Counted from the stretch's first letter, positions 29,850 through 40,215 are shown. The stretch is DNA of 64,000 nt from Pseudoips prasinana (GCA_951640165.1 OX621255.1:24650001-24714000); one strand, 5' to 3'. Notes: generated by a model from the letters alone, not told the origin. Numbers and translations: made by a program.

Positions 29850-30580
29850 TTCATAAATGTAGAGTTAAAACACTATTGGAAATACCCCAGCCAAGACCAC
29901 CACGTAAAACACACCTATAGTTATAGGTGGCGTTCCACCCAAACTGGGTGCTTTCCCATCAATAATAAAAACCCCTTTCGGTCTTAAAAATACACCACTT
30001 AACCCAACCCTTCATTCATAATTCTGCTATCCCTTAGGGCGTTAATGTAACGCCTTTGCTACGTACTTAAAACAACAAAACTAACAATCACACATAAAAA
30101 CACACGCAAAATTCAACCTTATCAATACAAACTCAAAGTCTATAATGACATGTTCAAAATTGAGAGTACAACGGGGTAATATGGCACACTAGTTTGAAGA
30201 ATAAGACTTCAGGTGCTATGCAAAATTATTAATGCGTCCACCATATGCTCTATTCCGTTCTAATACAGTTCAAAATTGTGTGGATTTATTATGTTTTGGG
30301 TTTGTTAGAGGTTAGGTGACAATCGCGTCGCCATGTTGGTTTAGTAGGGGAAGTGGGGGCTATGGGGTGACTAATAAGAGGTTTATGCCACTTTAATTGG
30401 CTTCTCGATAGAATTGATACGGTAAATACGAAGAATCGATCGACTCCTGGTTTATTCAGAGCCTTTCTCGATTCAGTTTAATATGTGATTGTTGAAAGTT
30501 TTTGTTCAGCTATTATTGGGAAAGTAATTGTTTAATACATATTACGTACTGCAGTACGCTCCTTAATGATAGCGTAATTA
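29850..30580. other. No gene recognised
   Basis: Single-copy sequence without a convincing frame. Small palindrome ACCTATAGTTATAGGT at 29918-29933. Confidence 0.5.
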
Positions 30581-30582
30581 GT

Positions 30583-30889
30583 CTTGCGGTAGTATGTTCA
30601 AATACAAATAGTGAGGTCTTGGGTCCGAATCCTGGGTCAGGCCAAAAAGTAAAAGGAACTTTCTCTGTTTAAGAGTTACAACCCTATACCACGAAGAGCA
30701 CGTGAAGCCGCCAGTCGTGTACATGAGCTCTTTCCTATCGTGTTTGTTAGCCGTCCCATTGGTACATAAGAGTGAGGGGATATTTATCTAGTTGTGTTTG
30801 TGCGCACATTTGGCACTTCCACTATCAATTTTAATGAAAGTGCCACGTGTGTGCGCAATCATGGCCGAAGAACGCGGAGGAGGACATTT
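30583..30889 (+). mobile_element. SINE-E, diverged
   Basis: GTCTTGCGGTAGTATGTTCA, GGGTCCGAATCCTGGGTC, CGTGAAGCCGCCAGTCGTGT, ATCATGGCCGAAGAACGC. Confidence 0.75.
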
Positions 30890-31495
30890 CTATTATACAC
30901 AGTCATATCGTTAAGCGGTCCAAGCTTTTCAGTCGGCCATACTGTATAGTGAGTTCAATTCCCACCTGAACTCTTTCTAATAACCCACCCCCGGCGAACT
31001 TCGTACCGCCATATTGTTTTGCTGTCAATACTGTCTAAACTAAACTGAATAATTATTTTAATGTATTGTAATGTACAGACGCCTCTAAAACAAACACCAT
31101 TTATAATTGCATCCTTAAAATACATATAAACAAAAATAATGTGACTGTACCAAACGCACTCAAACAAATTAAACACAAAAACTAATACTCAATTAAAATA
31201 CGTATTCAAAGCCTACACAAACAAAACTACCTTAACTAACTTAACTTTCTGCAGTAAATTAACAAATAACATGTAATATATTTCGAAGTAAACATAAACT
31301 TAAAACATATAAACCTAAAGCTAACTTATCAAATAAAAATATACCTAAATAAAGCTAACTAAATAAACTTAATACTGAACTCAATCCGCACCCAGACAAG
31401 TTTAAAACAGACCCATCAAAGGACTCTTGCTATGCAAGGGGTATAGTCAGCCTATTCCCTAAAAAAAGAGGAAATAACTCAAAAAACAACAAAAA
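30890..31495. other. No gene; B-box-like relic at 30950-30970
   Basis: GAGTTCAATTCCCACC suggests a decayed tRNA-like SINE. The remainder is single-copy AT-rich DNA. Confidence 0.4.
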
Positions 31496-31502
31496 TAATG
31501 TG

Positions 31503-31586
31503 CAGACGCCAGCACATCCAGCTACCACAATATGACAGACAATCCGAATTTTGACAGATTGGGGTAGCTTGATGTGCTGGCGTCTG
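31503..31586. mobile_element. MITE-T, internally deleted
   Basis: Both TIRs remain (CAGACGCCAGCACATCCAGC, GCTTGATGTGCTGGCGTCTG) but the centre is reduced to about 84 bp in total. Right TA present; left is TG. Confidence 0.8.
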
Positions 31587-31819
31587 TACAACATTTCTCG
31601 TTATTACTTTGGAAGAGAAAACATATAGTACCGAAGGAACAAAAAATAAATAATTGTTATTATCATATTTTTTTCGTACAAACCTTCTTCTGACAATAAC
31701 GAACACACAAACGAATAAATTAAATAAAAATAAAAAAATATTTATTCAACTTGGTGCAGTCGTTTGGGAGTAATGAGCGTACGAACATTTCGGTGATTCA
31801 TTTTTATTTATATAGATAA

Positions 31820-32134
31820 CTAGCTGTGCCCCGCGGTTTTATCCGCGTTAAATTTTATAAATGATCACAGCACCTCCCCCGTAGGTGATATCGTGATAAT
31901 ATGTAGCCTATTTGTTGACCCGACCTCTTAGTAATATACATGCAAAATTTGAAGCCAATCCATGCAGTACTTTTTGAGTTTAGCCCGGACATACATACAG
32001 ACAACTAGACAAAAATTCTAAAAACTATATTTTTGGCTTTGATATCGATTGTATATCACGCCCCAAGTATTCTTTAAAAAAAATATTCAATGTACAGTTT
32101 TGACCTTCCTACGATTTTATTATATTATATAAAG
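31820..32134 (-). mobile_element. Heli-1 Helitron, full length
   Basis: CTAGCTGTGCCCCGCGG, CCCCGTAGGTGATATCGTGA, TTTGGCTTTGATATCGATTG, ACGATTTTATTATATTATAT. Confidence 0.85.
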
Positions 32135-32194
32135 ATAATTTTAAAAACATCCAAGAAAGGGATCCATATATATAGTGATAGATTTACACCTATC

Positions 32195-32212
32195 ATCATC
32201 ATCATCATCATA
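32195..32212. repeat. (CAT)n microsatellite
   Basis: Six CAT units; could be an isolated RTE-1 tail, but no RTE-1 body follows. Confidence 0.7.
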
Positions 32213-32214
32213 AT

Positions 32215-32675
32215 ATTAAAACTTTGTAGCCCTTTTTACTAAAATTGCGCGGACCGAGGAGTATGAAACTTGGAATAGTTTAAGTTCGTATGGAGAAGGA
32301 GTGCAGTAAGCTAATATTTTTATATAATAGCCATTAGAAGTAAATTATTCTAATAAAAATAACATTACAAACACTACCGAGCTTTCAAACACTGGCAAAG
32401 TGAGAAGAGATGACAAACTGTGTGTCAAAACTGGGAATAGATTATTTTTTTTTGTTTATAATGTCTTTGAGAACTTTAATGGGCAAATTTTGAATAAGTG
32501 CGATCTCTAGTACACTATTGTTATATATATAACTAATCATATTGCGTACTTCATTTTCTTATAAGAACATGTGACTACCTCAAAACCTAGTAATAATTCC
32601 AGTTAACACGTTCTATTAAGTATCTGGCTGCCCGTAATGATTTATGAGTTTGAGTTCAGTTCTATAAAATAATTA
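32215..32675. other. No feature recognised
   Basis: AT-rich single-copy sequence. Confidence 0.5.
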
Positions 32676-32679
32676 TAAT

Positions 32680-32800
32680 AATATCCTGGGACACACACGG
32701 CCATCTGATCCCAAACTAAGCAGAGCTTGTACTATGGAAACCAGACAACTGATATACTATCTACATATACTACTTGTCTTTTGTAAATACTTACTTATAC
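32680..32800 (-). mobile_element. SINE-A tail fragment
   Basis: ATATCCTGGGACACACACGG, CCCAAACTAAGCAGAGCTTG, ACTATGGAAACCAGACAACT. Confidence 0.8.
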
Positions 32801-32804
32801 AACA

Positions 32805-33190
32805 TGTAACTTAATTAACGTACATCCTGAAAATAGTTTGTTCAGAATCGTTTACTGAATCGATTTATATCATTTTTAATATAGGTAATTTTTTATAACA
32901 AAATAATTACAACTAAGGAATTTATTGTCATATTAACCCTGTACAGTCAAAACAAATTGAAATGGACCGTAAGTCAAAGTAATAAGTGATTTAAAAACCC
33001 AGTTGTATTTGTATTCATATAAATTCCATCATTCAATACAAAATAAAGAATAATAAACTTTATTCCAAGAAACTAATTCAGTAAATAACAATGCATATAC
33101 ATGTTAAATTAAAATTCAGTGTATGTATTATGATTACAACATAATATTCTAATTGGGGTGTTTGAGGGTGTGCATTAATTACGTTACATG
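32805..33190. other. No feature recognised
   Basis: AT-rich. It separates a SINE-A tail (32680) and a SINE-A head (33195) of the same orientation, so these could be the two halves of one copy with a ~390-bp unidentified insert. Confidence 0.4.
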
Positions 33191-33194
33191 TTGT

Positions 33195-33335
33195 ATAGAT
33201 GATTACACCCAGACTCAGGACAAACAGACATGTTCATGTACACAAATATCTGTCCTGTGTGGAAATCGAACCCTCGACCGTCAGCGTGAAAAGCAAGCAA
33301 TTGCCAACCACACCAACAGGCACAGTTGGCAAATG
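33195..33335 (-). mobile_element. SINE-A head fragment
   Basis: TTACACCCAGACTCAGGACA, CACAAATATCTGTCCTGTGT, reversed B box GAAATCGAACCCTCG, CAACCACACCAACAGG. Confidence 0.8.
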
Positions 33336-33556
33336 CTTGCAATACAGACCGAGACTCAGAACGACTACAAATGAGTCATACAAATAGTTTTCCTACGAGG
33401 GGATCGAAACAGAGGCTGCAGAGTATAAAACTATTAACTTAACTGTTATTGTGGATCAAAACAAAGCAACACAAATAAGGGTATAATGCTTTGCATGCAC
33501 ATTTGGTAAGCGTCACAAAATTTGTAACAGAGATAGGTTATATCCATAAAGAACGT

Positions 33557-33690
33557 ATAGGACGAGTCGCTTGGCAGAAACTTGTCTTTCAGGCCGCAAG
33601 TTGTGGGTTCGATTCCCACTCATAGATATTTGTGTTCATGAACATGACTGTTTGTTCTGAGACTGGGTGTAATATCCCATATATACTGAC
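33557..33690 (+). mobile_element. SINE-A head fragment
   Basis: GGACGAGTCGCTTGGCAGAA, B box GGGTTCGATTCCC, GATATTTGTGTTCATGAACA. Confidence 0.75.
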
Positions 33691-33804
33691 AACCTCCCGC
33701 GCACGATCCAAGTATTCAATTTATTTTTTCTTCTTTCTTAGTCTTCGAAAGATTGTCATCATGCGGGATGATGCTTTGCTCTGGAGGGAAGTGGAACTAT
33801 TCAT

Positions 33805-34007
33805 TTTCTAACTGCTCCTTTTTTCTGTTTCTGATTAAATTCGTTGCGGGATCCAAGACAGTTAAAGCGATTCCCCGGGACATGCCTGAGCTTCACCGCT
33901 CAGTGTCATTTCATTGTGTGCCACTGTTGATCCTGGCTTACAGGAGTTGCAGTGGTGGGTAAGAGGGAGGGACTAGTCCCGTTTAAAAAAAAAAAAAAAA
34001 AAAAAAA
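33805..34007 (+). mobile_element. Poly(A) retroposon (TTCCCCGGGACATG repeat)
   Basis: Same sequence as 25030-25233, ending GACTAGTCCCGTTT plus a run of about 22 A. The long unbroken A tail suggests a relatively recent insertion. Confidence 0.7.
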
Positions 34008-34436
34008 TGCGGGATGGTAACATCAACCATAACTGTTTGTTGGCAACAAAAGTCCTGTCTCTAATGATTATTATTATAGGCAACAATAGATTACTAAAAC
34101 ACGGGTATCACCGCGAACGCACCTACTACAATAAATGTTTCTTGATACCTATATGCAACAAAACAAAATCTACAATGAACGTTAGAGCAAATTATATAGC
34201 AGCAATCCGAGTAATGTAATGTTCGCATTCCGGCTTCGGCAATGCAGACTGTCAAAAGCCAATGGTCTCCCCTGGAGTGTCCGAGCCTCTCTACCCATCC
34301 CCCGTCTTACCCCACTGACCGTCTAAGGAAAAGTACTAATGAAACTCGAACGAGGTGAAAATCAGGTGACTTTAAAATGAGATTAGGCTGCTACTATTTT
34401 CGGTCTTATAACGATAAACTGTTTATAGAGAGATAC

Positions 34437-34660
34437 ATTAAAGCGCGACCGTCGTTATAAACACAAGGTCCGCCATAATGATAACATCTAATTCGTACCT
34501 TAATATAGATAGAACCATTCAGACAGAATATGTAGTAAAAATATAGCTAAAATTTAGATAATTAAACCTACACATGATCCTTGACAATAACTTAATTTTA
34601 GTTAGCTAAATATCGTTACTGTTATAAAATAAATCTTATTGTAAATTATTTCCTACAATC
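34437..34660 (-). mobile_element. CR1/Jockey-like LINE 3' end, inverted copy
   Basis: TTAAAGCGCGACCGTCGTTA, ACACAAGGTCCGCCATAATG, then reversed 3' UTR (TAGAACCATTCAGACAGAAT, ATCCTTGACAATAACTT). Inverted relative to 28190-28415. Confidence 0.65.
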
Positions 34661-34664
34661 CGTG

Positions 34665-34785
34665 TATGTACCTAAATATCTATATGTACCTAGAAATAAT
34701 TATAAATTAATTATATATTACTGCGAACATGTTCTGACTATTTACAAGCGCTTTTTTAAAGTATACGTGAATAAAAAAAAAAAAA
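34665..34785 (+). mobile_element. LINE 3' end (ACAAGCGCTTT type) with poly(A)
   Basis: GTACCTAAATATCTATATGT, CATGTTCTGACTATTTACAA, GCGCTTTTTTAAAGTATACG, then about 15 A. Confidence 0.65.
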
Positions 34786-34799
34786 AATAGTATATGCTA

Positions 34800-34945
34800 T
34801 ACCTAGTTTAATTTCTGTGCCTCTTCATACTCGGCACGCTAAGTTGGCGGTCTCGGCTGTAGTCATTAGACAACAGTCGAAAATCCATGTCAGAGCCCTA
34901 TTAAGTGATTTGAACAACTTTGACACTAACCTGCGTAACCTTCGT
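34800..34945 (+). mobile_element. 5S-SINE, head truncated
   Basis: TAGTTTAATTTCTGTGCCTC, GGCGGTCTCGGCTGTAGTCA, TTAGACAACAGTCG. Confidence 0.7.
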
Positions 34946-35114
34946 GAGATAATGCTAATAAAAGCGTAAAAAAAGTAATAATGATTTTATCAATAAGTGT
35001 TTAGTATTTTTCTTAATGCCTAATTCAAAATACACAAGAAATGGAATATAAGGAAATATATTCGAGTTTGTTTTAAACGTACGTCGATGATGATATTCGC
35101 TTTATGAATATATT

Positions 35115-35700
35115 ATATCCTCCTGGGACATTATTAACACACTGCCATCTGATCCCAACTAAGCACAGCTTGTACTATGGAAACCAGCTAACTGGTGTAC
35201 TACTTTTATTTTGTAAATACATACTTATATAGATAATTACACCAAGACTCAGGACAAACAGACATGAATGAAATGAAATTTATTCAGCACTTGGGTATTA
35301 ACATACACTTGTACTTGTCAAGGCCACAATGCAGTACATAAACTAGGATAGTATAAAATTTACAAAAAACAATAATTAGTCCGTCCGTGCGGTTTGTTTT
35401 ATCGCATATATTTTCTGAAATCCTTAAATAAATAACAAGTTACTAATCTATTATTTTGAAATTTAGTTCTACTATATTAAAATTAAAGAATGGAACTCTA
35501 AAGCAAAAACACGAAATTCTAAATGAAGGTGTGATCACATGCACGGGATCACCGATCACGCGTTAATGGGCCAAAGCGATCCTTGTTGTCCATGTTCATG
35601 CACATATACACATAAATATCTGTCCTGGGTGGGAATCTAACCTACGACCTACGGCGTGAAAGGCAATTTATTTACCAACTACGCAAACCCGCCCGTCAAC
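35115..35700 (-). mobile_element. SINE-A split by a LINE 3' end
   Basis: Tail half 35115-35266 ends GGACAAACAGACATG; head half 35587-35700 resumes CATGTTCATGCACATATACA and includes the reversed B box region. CATG at the joint is duplicated. Confidence 0.8.
35267..35586 (-). mobile_element. LINE 3' end (AAGTGCTGAA type), nested in SINE-A
   Basis: AATGAAATTTATTCAGCACT, TGGGTATTAACATACACTTG, then CTTAAATAAATAACAAGTTA. Reverse of 3337-3505 and longer by ~150 bp. Confidence 0.7.
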
Positions 35701-35712
35701 CGACCCGCCAAC

Positions 35713-36027
35713 AAGATGTACGATGATCTTGTGAGGATCACTGGAAACTGCACTTGACTGCACGTGTGGCGCAGCGGCTAAGAAAGTCGCCAGGCCGCTT
35801 CGTGTCCCGGGTTCGAATCGCGCCCAGTACAACTATTTGTGTGACCCATAAATAGTAGTTCTGAGTCTGGACGTACTTTGTGTCCGTCAATTATATGTTT
35901 GTAAAGTACCCCGCGACGCAAGGATTAAATTCCCTAGTGCGGGCGTTGTCTTTTATGATAAAAAAAACTGCTGGATGTGGATATATCTTTGGGGGAGGTC
36001 TTTCGGCTGATATGATGATGATAATGA
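35713..36027 (+). mobile_element. RTE-1 LINE 3' end split by SINE-C
   Basis: ACGATGATCTTGTGAGGATC, ACTGGAAACTGC at the left; AACTGCTGGATGTGG, TCTTTCGGCTGATATGATGA at the right. AAACTGC at the joint fits a short TSD. About 50 bp of the right part are deleted. Confidence 0.8.
35757..35966 (+). mobile_element. SINE-C, full length, nested in RTE-1
   Basis: A box TGGCGCAGCGG, B box GGGTTCGAATCG, CAACTATTTGTGTGACCCAT, CTAGTGCGGGCGTTGTCTTT, ending GATAAAAAAA. Confidence 0.9.
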
Positions 36028-36090
36028 TCAGTCGCTAATATATTTCACGCACTTTAGAATTCTTCACATCTACACTAATTTGACGAAATT

Positions 36091-36137
36091 TAGATGGCCG
36101 TGAGTAAATAATGTCCCAGGATATTATTATTATATAT
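36091..36137 (+). mobile_element. SINE-A tail fragment
   Basis: GATGGCCGTGAGTAAATAAT, GTCCCAGGATATTATTATTA. Confidence 0.75.
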
Positions 36138-36150
36138 ATTTACATTATTC

Positions 36151-36379
36151 ATAGCTCGTAGGACCGATGGCCGTTGGGGCAGAAAGGTTCTTGAGTGGCG
36201 ACCACGAACCGGAAGACGCAGCGTGGGCAGGCCCCCTACAAGGTGGACCGATGATCTTGTGCGGGTCGCTGGAAACTGCTGAATGCGAATAGCGCAAGAC
36301 CGGCAATTGTGGAGATCTTTGGGGGAGGCCTTTGTCCAGCAGTGGACGTCTTTCGGCTGATATGATGATGATGATGATA
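36151..36379 (+). mobile_element. RTE-1 LINE 3' end
   Basis: The ORF2 C-terminal frame (TDGRWGRKVLEWRPRTGRRS, VGRPPTRWTDDLVRV) is open except for one TGA codon where other copies encode Trp (after AGNC). It ends at the TGA within GGCTGATATG and has a clean (ATG)n tail. Confidence 0.85.
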
Positions 36380-36384
36380 TATAT

Positions 36385-36600
36385 TTAATAAATAAATAAA
36401 GTTTCAAGTGGAGTTTCCCGTAGTAGTATCCCTGCCGGACATCCAAAGGTGTCATGGAGACGGCTCACTCTGGCGTGCTGAGCCTCCGGTCTAATACAGC
36501 CTAATATAGCGCTCCTCAAACCCCGATTGCCCTTAAGTGGAAACCCAACTTGAGCAGAGAGCCTGAAATTAGCACTTGACATTCTGAAGCCTACAATATG
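36385..36600 (-). CDS. Unrecognised small ORF, 65 codons
   Basis: The minus strand opens with ATG at 36582, just downstream of GGCTTCAGA, and ends TAA at 36385. It contains FRLSAQVGFPLKGNRGLRSA, then ILGCIRPEAQHARV and a final CGCP-like CPAG. Base composition is GC-richer than the flanks. No domain recognised. It may be a transposon ORF fragment, because RTE-1 and SINE debris lie immediately beyond its 3' end. Confidence 0.25.
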   Translation of the reverse strand, partial: HIVGFRMSSANFRLSAQVGFPLKGNRGLRSAILGCIRPEAQHARVSRLHDTFGCPAGILLRETPLETLFIY

Positions 36601-36961
36601 AAATATTTGTTCTTTCTTTGTACCTTTTGTATATTTTTTAGAGTTTGAAGCGTTTTTGTGTGTTTTCTGGATTTCTGGGGAGTTTTGTTGACGTGTGTTT
36701 ATCTTTTTTTTAAGAACATTTAACTGAATAACTTTTATTGTGTCGACCCTGTATATTGGAAGTTTTAAGAGACCTTTGTTTAGACCTAAACAAATTTGTC
36801 AACTGAGTTCGTATTCTCAAATTATCGGATGATGACTACCCTTTTTGGATTTTATATTTATGAACCAAATCGGAGACGTTCTCAAGAAAGGCCTGGTCAC
36901 AAAAACCACACGTAAACGACGACAAAAAACGACAGTAAACGAGGCAAAAGAGGTGTGCAAA

Positions 36962-37020
36962 GATCCGTTATCACTGCCTATCCGCCTGGGAAATAGGCGT
37001 GAGTCTATGTATGGACGTAT
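36962..37020 (+). mobile_element. Non-LTR/SINE relic
   Basis: GATCCGTTATCACTGCCTAT, CCGCCTGGGAAATAGGCGTG, AGTCTATGTATGG. Looks like a familiar lepidopteran retroposon end, but no second copy lies in the window. Confidence 0.3.
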
Positions 37021-37033
37021 TTATGTACAAAAA

Positions 37034-37272
37034 TCTATATATATAAAAATCAATGCCACTTTTCATTGTAATGTTATAACTCAACAACGCCTTTACCGAT
37101 TTGGCTAATTTTGGTCTTGAATTATTCGTGGAAGTCCAGGGAAGGTTTGTACGTAGAGAAAATTTATAAAAAGTCTTGAAAAAGTGTAAAATCTACATCT
37201 TTCTATACTCCAATATACAAATAATTTGTACTAATACTTAAAAGCGTAGCGAAGCACGTACCGGGCCGCTAA
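37034..37272 (+). mobile_element. Helitron, third subfamily, complete
   Basis: Starts TCTATATATATAAAAATC after A and ends GAAGCACGTACCGGGCCGCTAA before T, i.e. TC...CTRR in an A|T target. Internal ACCGATTTGGCTAATTTTGG, then TCTTGAATTATTCG. Non-autonomous, 239 bp. Confidence 0.7.
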
Positions 37273-37348
37273 TATTTATTTAAATATTAATTTATATAAA
37301 ATTTCGGGTCTCTATATATTTTATTCATTCTTCTTAACCACATTTTGA

Positions 37349-37605
37349 GGCGCTCTCAGCCATTTGCGCTCACCGGTCCGTAAGTGACCGGTGAGGTGAA
37401 GCACCTATGCACTTGTTCAGTCTATAGATGGGTGACCGTCAAAGTAGTTTAATTTCTGAGCGTCTCCGTGCTTCGGAGGGTTCGTTAAAATGTCAGTCCC
37501 TGATTTTGTCATTAGGCAACAGTCGTTGGAGCCATGTCAGAGGCCTTCTGGGCGGCTTGAACAACTCTGCCAGCAGTGTAACAAGTGCCCATATGATAAA
37601 GAAAG
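37349..37605 (+). mobile_element. 5S-SINE, full length
   Basis: GCGCTCACCGGTCCGTAAGT, GACCGGTGAGGTGAAGCACC, CAGTCTATAGATGGGTGACC, GGCGGCTTGAACAACTCTGC. The reading frames across it are not genes. Confidence 0.85.
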
Positions 37606-37722
37606 AAAGAAAGACCACAATATTATGTACATATATGCGTTCTGTTCGCTCTTTGTAGCTTGCTTCGAATCGGTTAGGCGTTTAATACACTAAACTAAAT
37701 TTAGTCAGATGAGCTGTGTAAA

Positions 37723-37956
37723 CTGAAGTGGCAGTGGGCAGGGCACATAGCTTGTAGAACTGACGGCCGATGGGGCAGAAAGGTTCTCGAGTGGCGACCT
37801 CGAACCGGAAGACCCCGCGTGGGCAGGCCTCCTACACGGTGGACCGACGATCTTGAGCGGGTCGCGGGAAGCCGCTGGATGCGGGCAGCGCAGGACCGGC
37901 TATTGGGGAGATCCTTGGGGGAGGCCTTTGTCCAGCAGTGGACGTCTTTCGGCTGA
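37723..37956 (+). pseudogene. RTE-1 ORF2 C-terminus, open frame
   Basis: 77 codons without a stop from LKWQWAGHIACRTDGRWGRK through RPRVGRPPTRWTDDLERVAG to LGEAFVQQWTSFG and TGA. It is the C-terminal tail found after the RT domain in lepidopteran RTE-type endonuclease/RT proteins. The native N-terminus is absent because of 5' truncation, so it cannot work alone. Confidence 0.85.
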
Positions 37957-37968
37957 TATGATGATGAT
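37723..37968 (+). mobile_element. RTE-1 LINE 3' end, youngest-looking, 12-bp TSD
   Basis: GAGCTGTGTAAA is duplicated exactly at 37711-37722 and 37969-37980. The insert is an open coding segment followed by GATATGATGATGAT. It matches the consensus of the other copies better than any of them. Confidence 0.9.
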
Positions 37969-38100
37969 GAGCTGTGTAAATGTTACACCGTCTTCACTTA
38001 TGTGACAATGTTAATAGAATTTTTTTATTTGATTTTCACAATATTATAATTTGTATTTTATTGTAACTAAGAAGCTAAAAACAAACAGACGGTTCTCGCA

Positions 38101-38330
38101 TCATCAGCCTCATATGCCACTACTGGACATAGGCGTCCCCCAAAGGATCCCACAACGTTACCATTTGGAGAGGTTTGCCGTAGTCACCGCGCTTGGCAAG
38201 CGAGTTGGCGACTGCAGCTAGGTGGTAGCTAGTGCACAGGAGGCGCTGCTGCCCAACTAAATGCTGTATGTCTTAGTCGCCTTTTACGACACCGACGGGT
38301 AGGTATGGCGTGACCCATGCCTAACACATT
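38101..38330 (-). mobile_element. RTE-3 non-LTR 3' end
   Basis: ATCATCAGCCTCATATGCCA, then TGGACATAGGCGTCCCCCAA, ACGTTACCATTTGGAGAGGT, TTAGTCGCCTTTTACGACAC. Begins with a short (ATC) run, the reversed tail. Confidence 0.75.
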
Positions 38331-38689
38331 TTTGATGTATACTGCCTTTTTATGTAGGCTGCATCTAATTTTTGTATTATGTCGCATACCGTTTAAAGTG
38401 CAGTCAAATAGAGAAAAATATTTTTACTAACATTGCAACCTCATAATTGTAAAGGCTGGTTAGTTAACAATGTTAATTTTAATAGTTGAAGATCTTGACG
38501 CAATGTCAGCACCAGCTGGAGCCGTCAAGGGCCGGCCGATCAGGAAGTGGCCTGGCGTCAGGGTCAGGGGGACGGCCTCTATTTGTAGCAAAACCGTACT
38601 AATTTCTTCATTGGTCAAGTGAACGTTGCCTTTAACGCATTTTAGACAGTATTTTACTGAAAATTAGAAGCTAAAAATAAACAGATGTT

Positions 38690-39105
38690 TTCACATCATT
38701 AGCCTGCTATCGTCCACTACTGGACATAGGCGTCCCCCAAAGAAGCCCACAACGTTACCATTTGGAGGTTTGCCGTAGGCACCGCGCTTGGCAAGCGAGT
38801 TGGCGACTGCAATTTGATGGTAGCTAGTGCACAGGGGGGCACCGGAGCAGCATACCCGCGTTCCCGGGGCTCCCCGTATCAGTCGCCAGAAGAAGTCCAC
38901 GGCAGGTTAGGTTTAGTCGGTGCGAGTCCGACATACCCACCCGCAGACACTTTTTGCGGGTGGCATGCATTAGCATTCCCCCTGCCTTATCGAAAAAAAA
39001 AAAATGGTAGCTAGTGCACAGGTGGCGCTGTTGCCCAACTAAATGCTGCATCCCTTAGTCGCCTTTTACTACACCGACAGGTAGGTATGGGGTAGCTCTG
39101 TTATT
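38690..39105 (-). mobile_element. RTE-3 non-LTR 3' end split by an R1-like LINE
   Basis: Same sequence as 38101-38330 (TGGACATAGGCGTCCCCCAA... TTAGTCGCCTTTTACTACAC). It is interrupted after GGTAGCTAGTGCACAGG. Confidence 0.8.
38836..39003 (+). mobile_element. R1-like LINE 3' UTR with 19-bp TSD
   Basis: The same 19 bp (ATGGTAGCTAGTGCACAGG) occur at 38817-38835 and 39004-39022. The insert is 3' UTR only (GGTTTAGTCGGTGCGAGTCC, TTTTTGCGGGTGGCATGCAT, CATTCCCCCTGCC) followed by 11 or so A. The same 3' UTR follows an ORF2 C-terminus at 49476-50095. Confidence 0.9.
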
Positions 39106-39109
39106 CTTT

Positions 39110-39780
39110 CTAGGCCGGAGGCCACATGGCTAAACGGTTATATTAGAATATAATTTCCACAAATAAAACAAACTTCTATGTAATTTTCTTTCTTCAATAA
39201 TATATGTTCCAAAGCCTTTGATAAAAAAAAAGAAATTGATAGCTACTAAACTGATGAGTAGCGGGTGTGTGTGTTCTCACGAAACTTCAATATTATGAGT
39301 AGAATAATGACGTGGAGTGTTTCTCAACCTTTCCTCATCCACCGGACTGGTGCGGTGCGGTGCCCCCCCCTCTAGGGGGACAAAACGAAGCAATTTAAAA
39401 GAAAAGCGTGTTGATTTCACACTAAAGAAAAGCTTGTTGATGATGTGATGACTCACTAGAGCAATATAGCGATATAATTATTATTATTTAACGAAATTGT
39501 TACTAACACTATGATAATGGGTCTGAATATAAAAGATTTTTATTTTTTTTTATTATTTATTGTTGAGACTTGTAGTTTGAGCATCACTGACAGAGGAATA
39601 GTAATCACTGGTGGCACTATTGGCGCGGGAAATAACACATGAGCCTTCGCCTATAGTGGTTGTACGTTTTCCAGTAAATATTGAATTAAGTAGGGGAGCG
39701 ATTCGGGCAGTTTTCAAGTAGTTTACTTTTTTATTTACTAATAAGTCGGCAAACAAGTATAGGGTTAACTTTTTTATATA
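39110..39780. other. No gene recognised
   Basis: Single-copy. 39345-39385 contains GGTGCGGTGCGGTGCCCCCC, a short GC-rich low-complexity run. The small minus frame near 39553 has no domain. Confidence 0.4.
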
Positions 39781-39787
39781 TTGTTTT

Positions 39788-39940
39788 TTGGGTACTATAC
39801 CCAAAGGGTAAAACGGGACCCTGACTCCGCTATCTGTCCTTGTCACCAGGCTGTATCTCATAAACCGTGATACTTAGACAGATGAAATTTTCACAGATGA
39901 TGTATTTCTATAGCTGCTATAACAAAAGATACTAAAATAT
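39788..39940 (+). mobile_element. Common lepidopteran repeat (GGCTGTATCTCATAAACC)
   Basis: AACGGGACCCTGACTCCGCT, CACCAGGCTGTATCTCATAA, ACCGTGATACTTAGACAGAT, GAAATTTTCACAGATGATGT. Recognised from memory as a frequent lepidopteran repeat. Class not known to me; only one copy here. Confidence 0.4.
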
Positions 39941-40013
39941 ATATTTTTTGCTCGAAACCGGTAACGGCAAAATAATTTCATTACAATAAAACTAATATTT
40001 AAGGGGCCCCCAG

Positions 40014-40215
40014 CTGTGCACCGCGGTTTTACCCGTGTTAAACTTTATAAATTATAGCCTATTTGTTATTCGGATTAGGATTAGTGTGATGGAACGGAAC
40101 ACTTGGTGCGAGAGTCAGACTCGCAGACTCGTAGATACAGAACAAATAATTGTACCTAATCATCACATAAAGATTTATCCTGGGCGGGAATCGAACCCAC
40201 AATATCTAGCTAAGC
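40014..40215 (-). mobile_element. Helitron 3' fragment, then tRNA-like SINE relic
   Basis: 40014-40080 is a damaged Heli-1 end (CAGCTGTGCACCGCGG, TTTTACCCGTGTTAAACTTT). 40130-40215 has a reversed B box (GGGAATCGAACCCAC) preceded by CACATAAAGATTTATCCTGG, a SINE-A/D type head. Confidence 0.5.
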
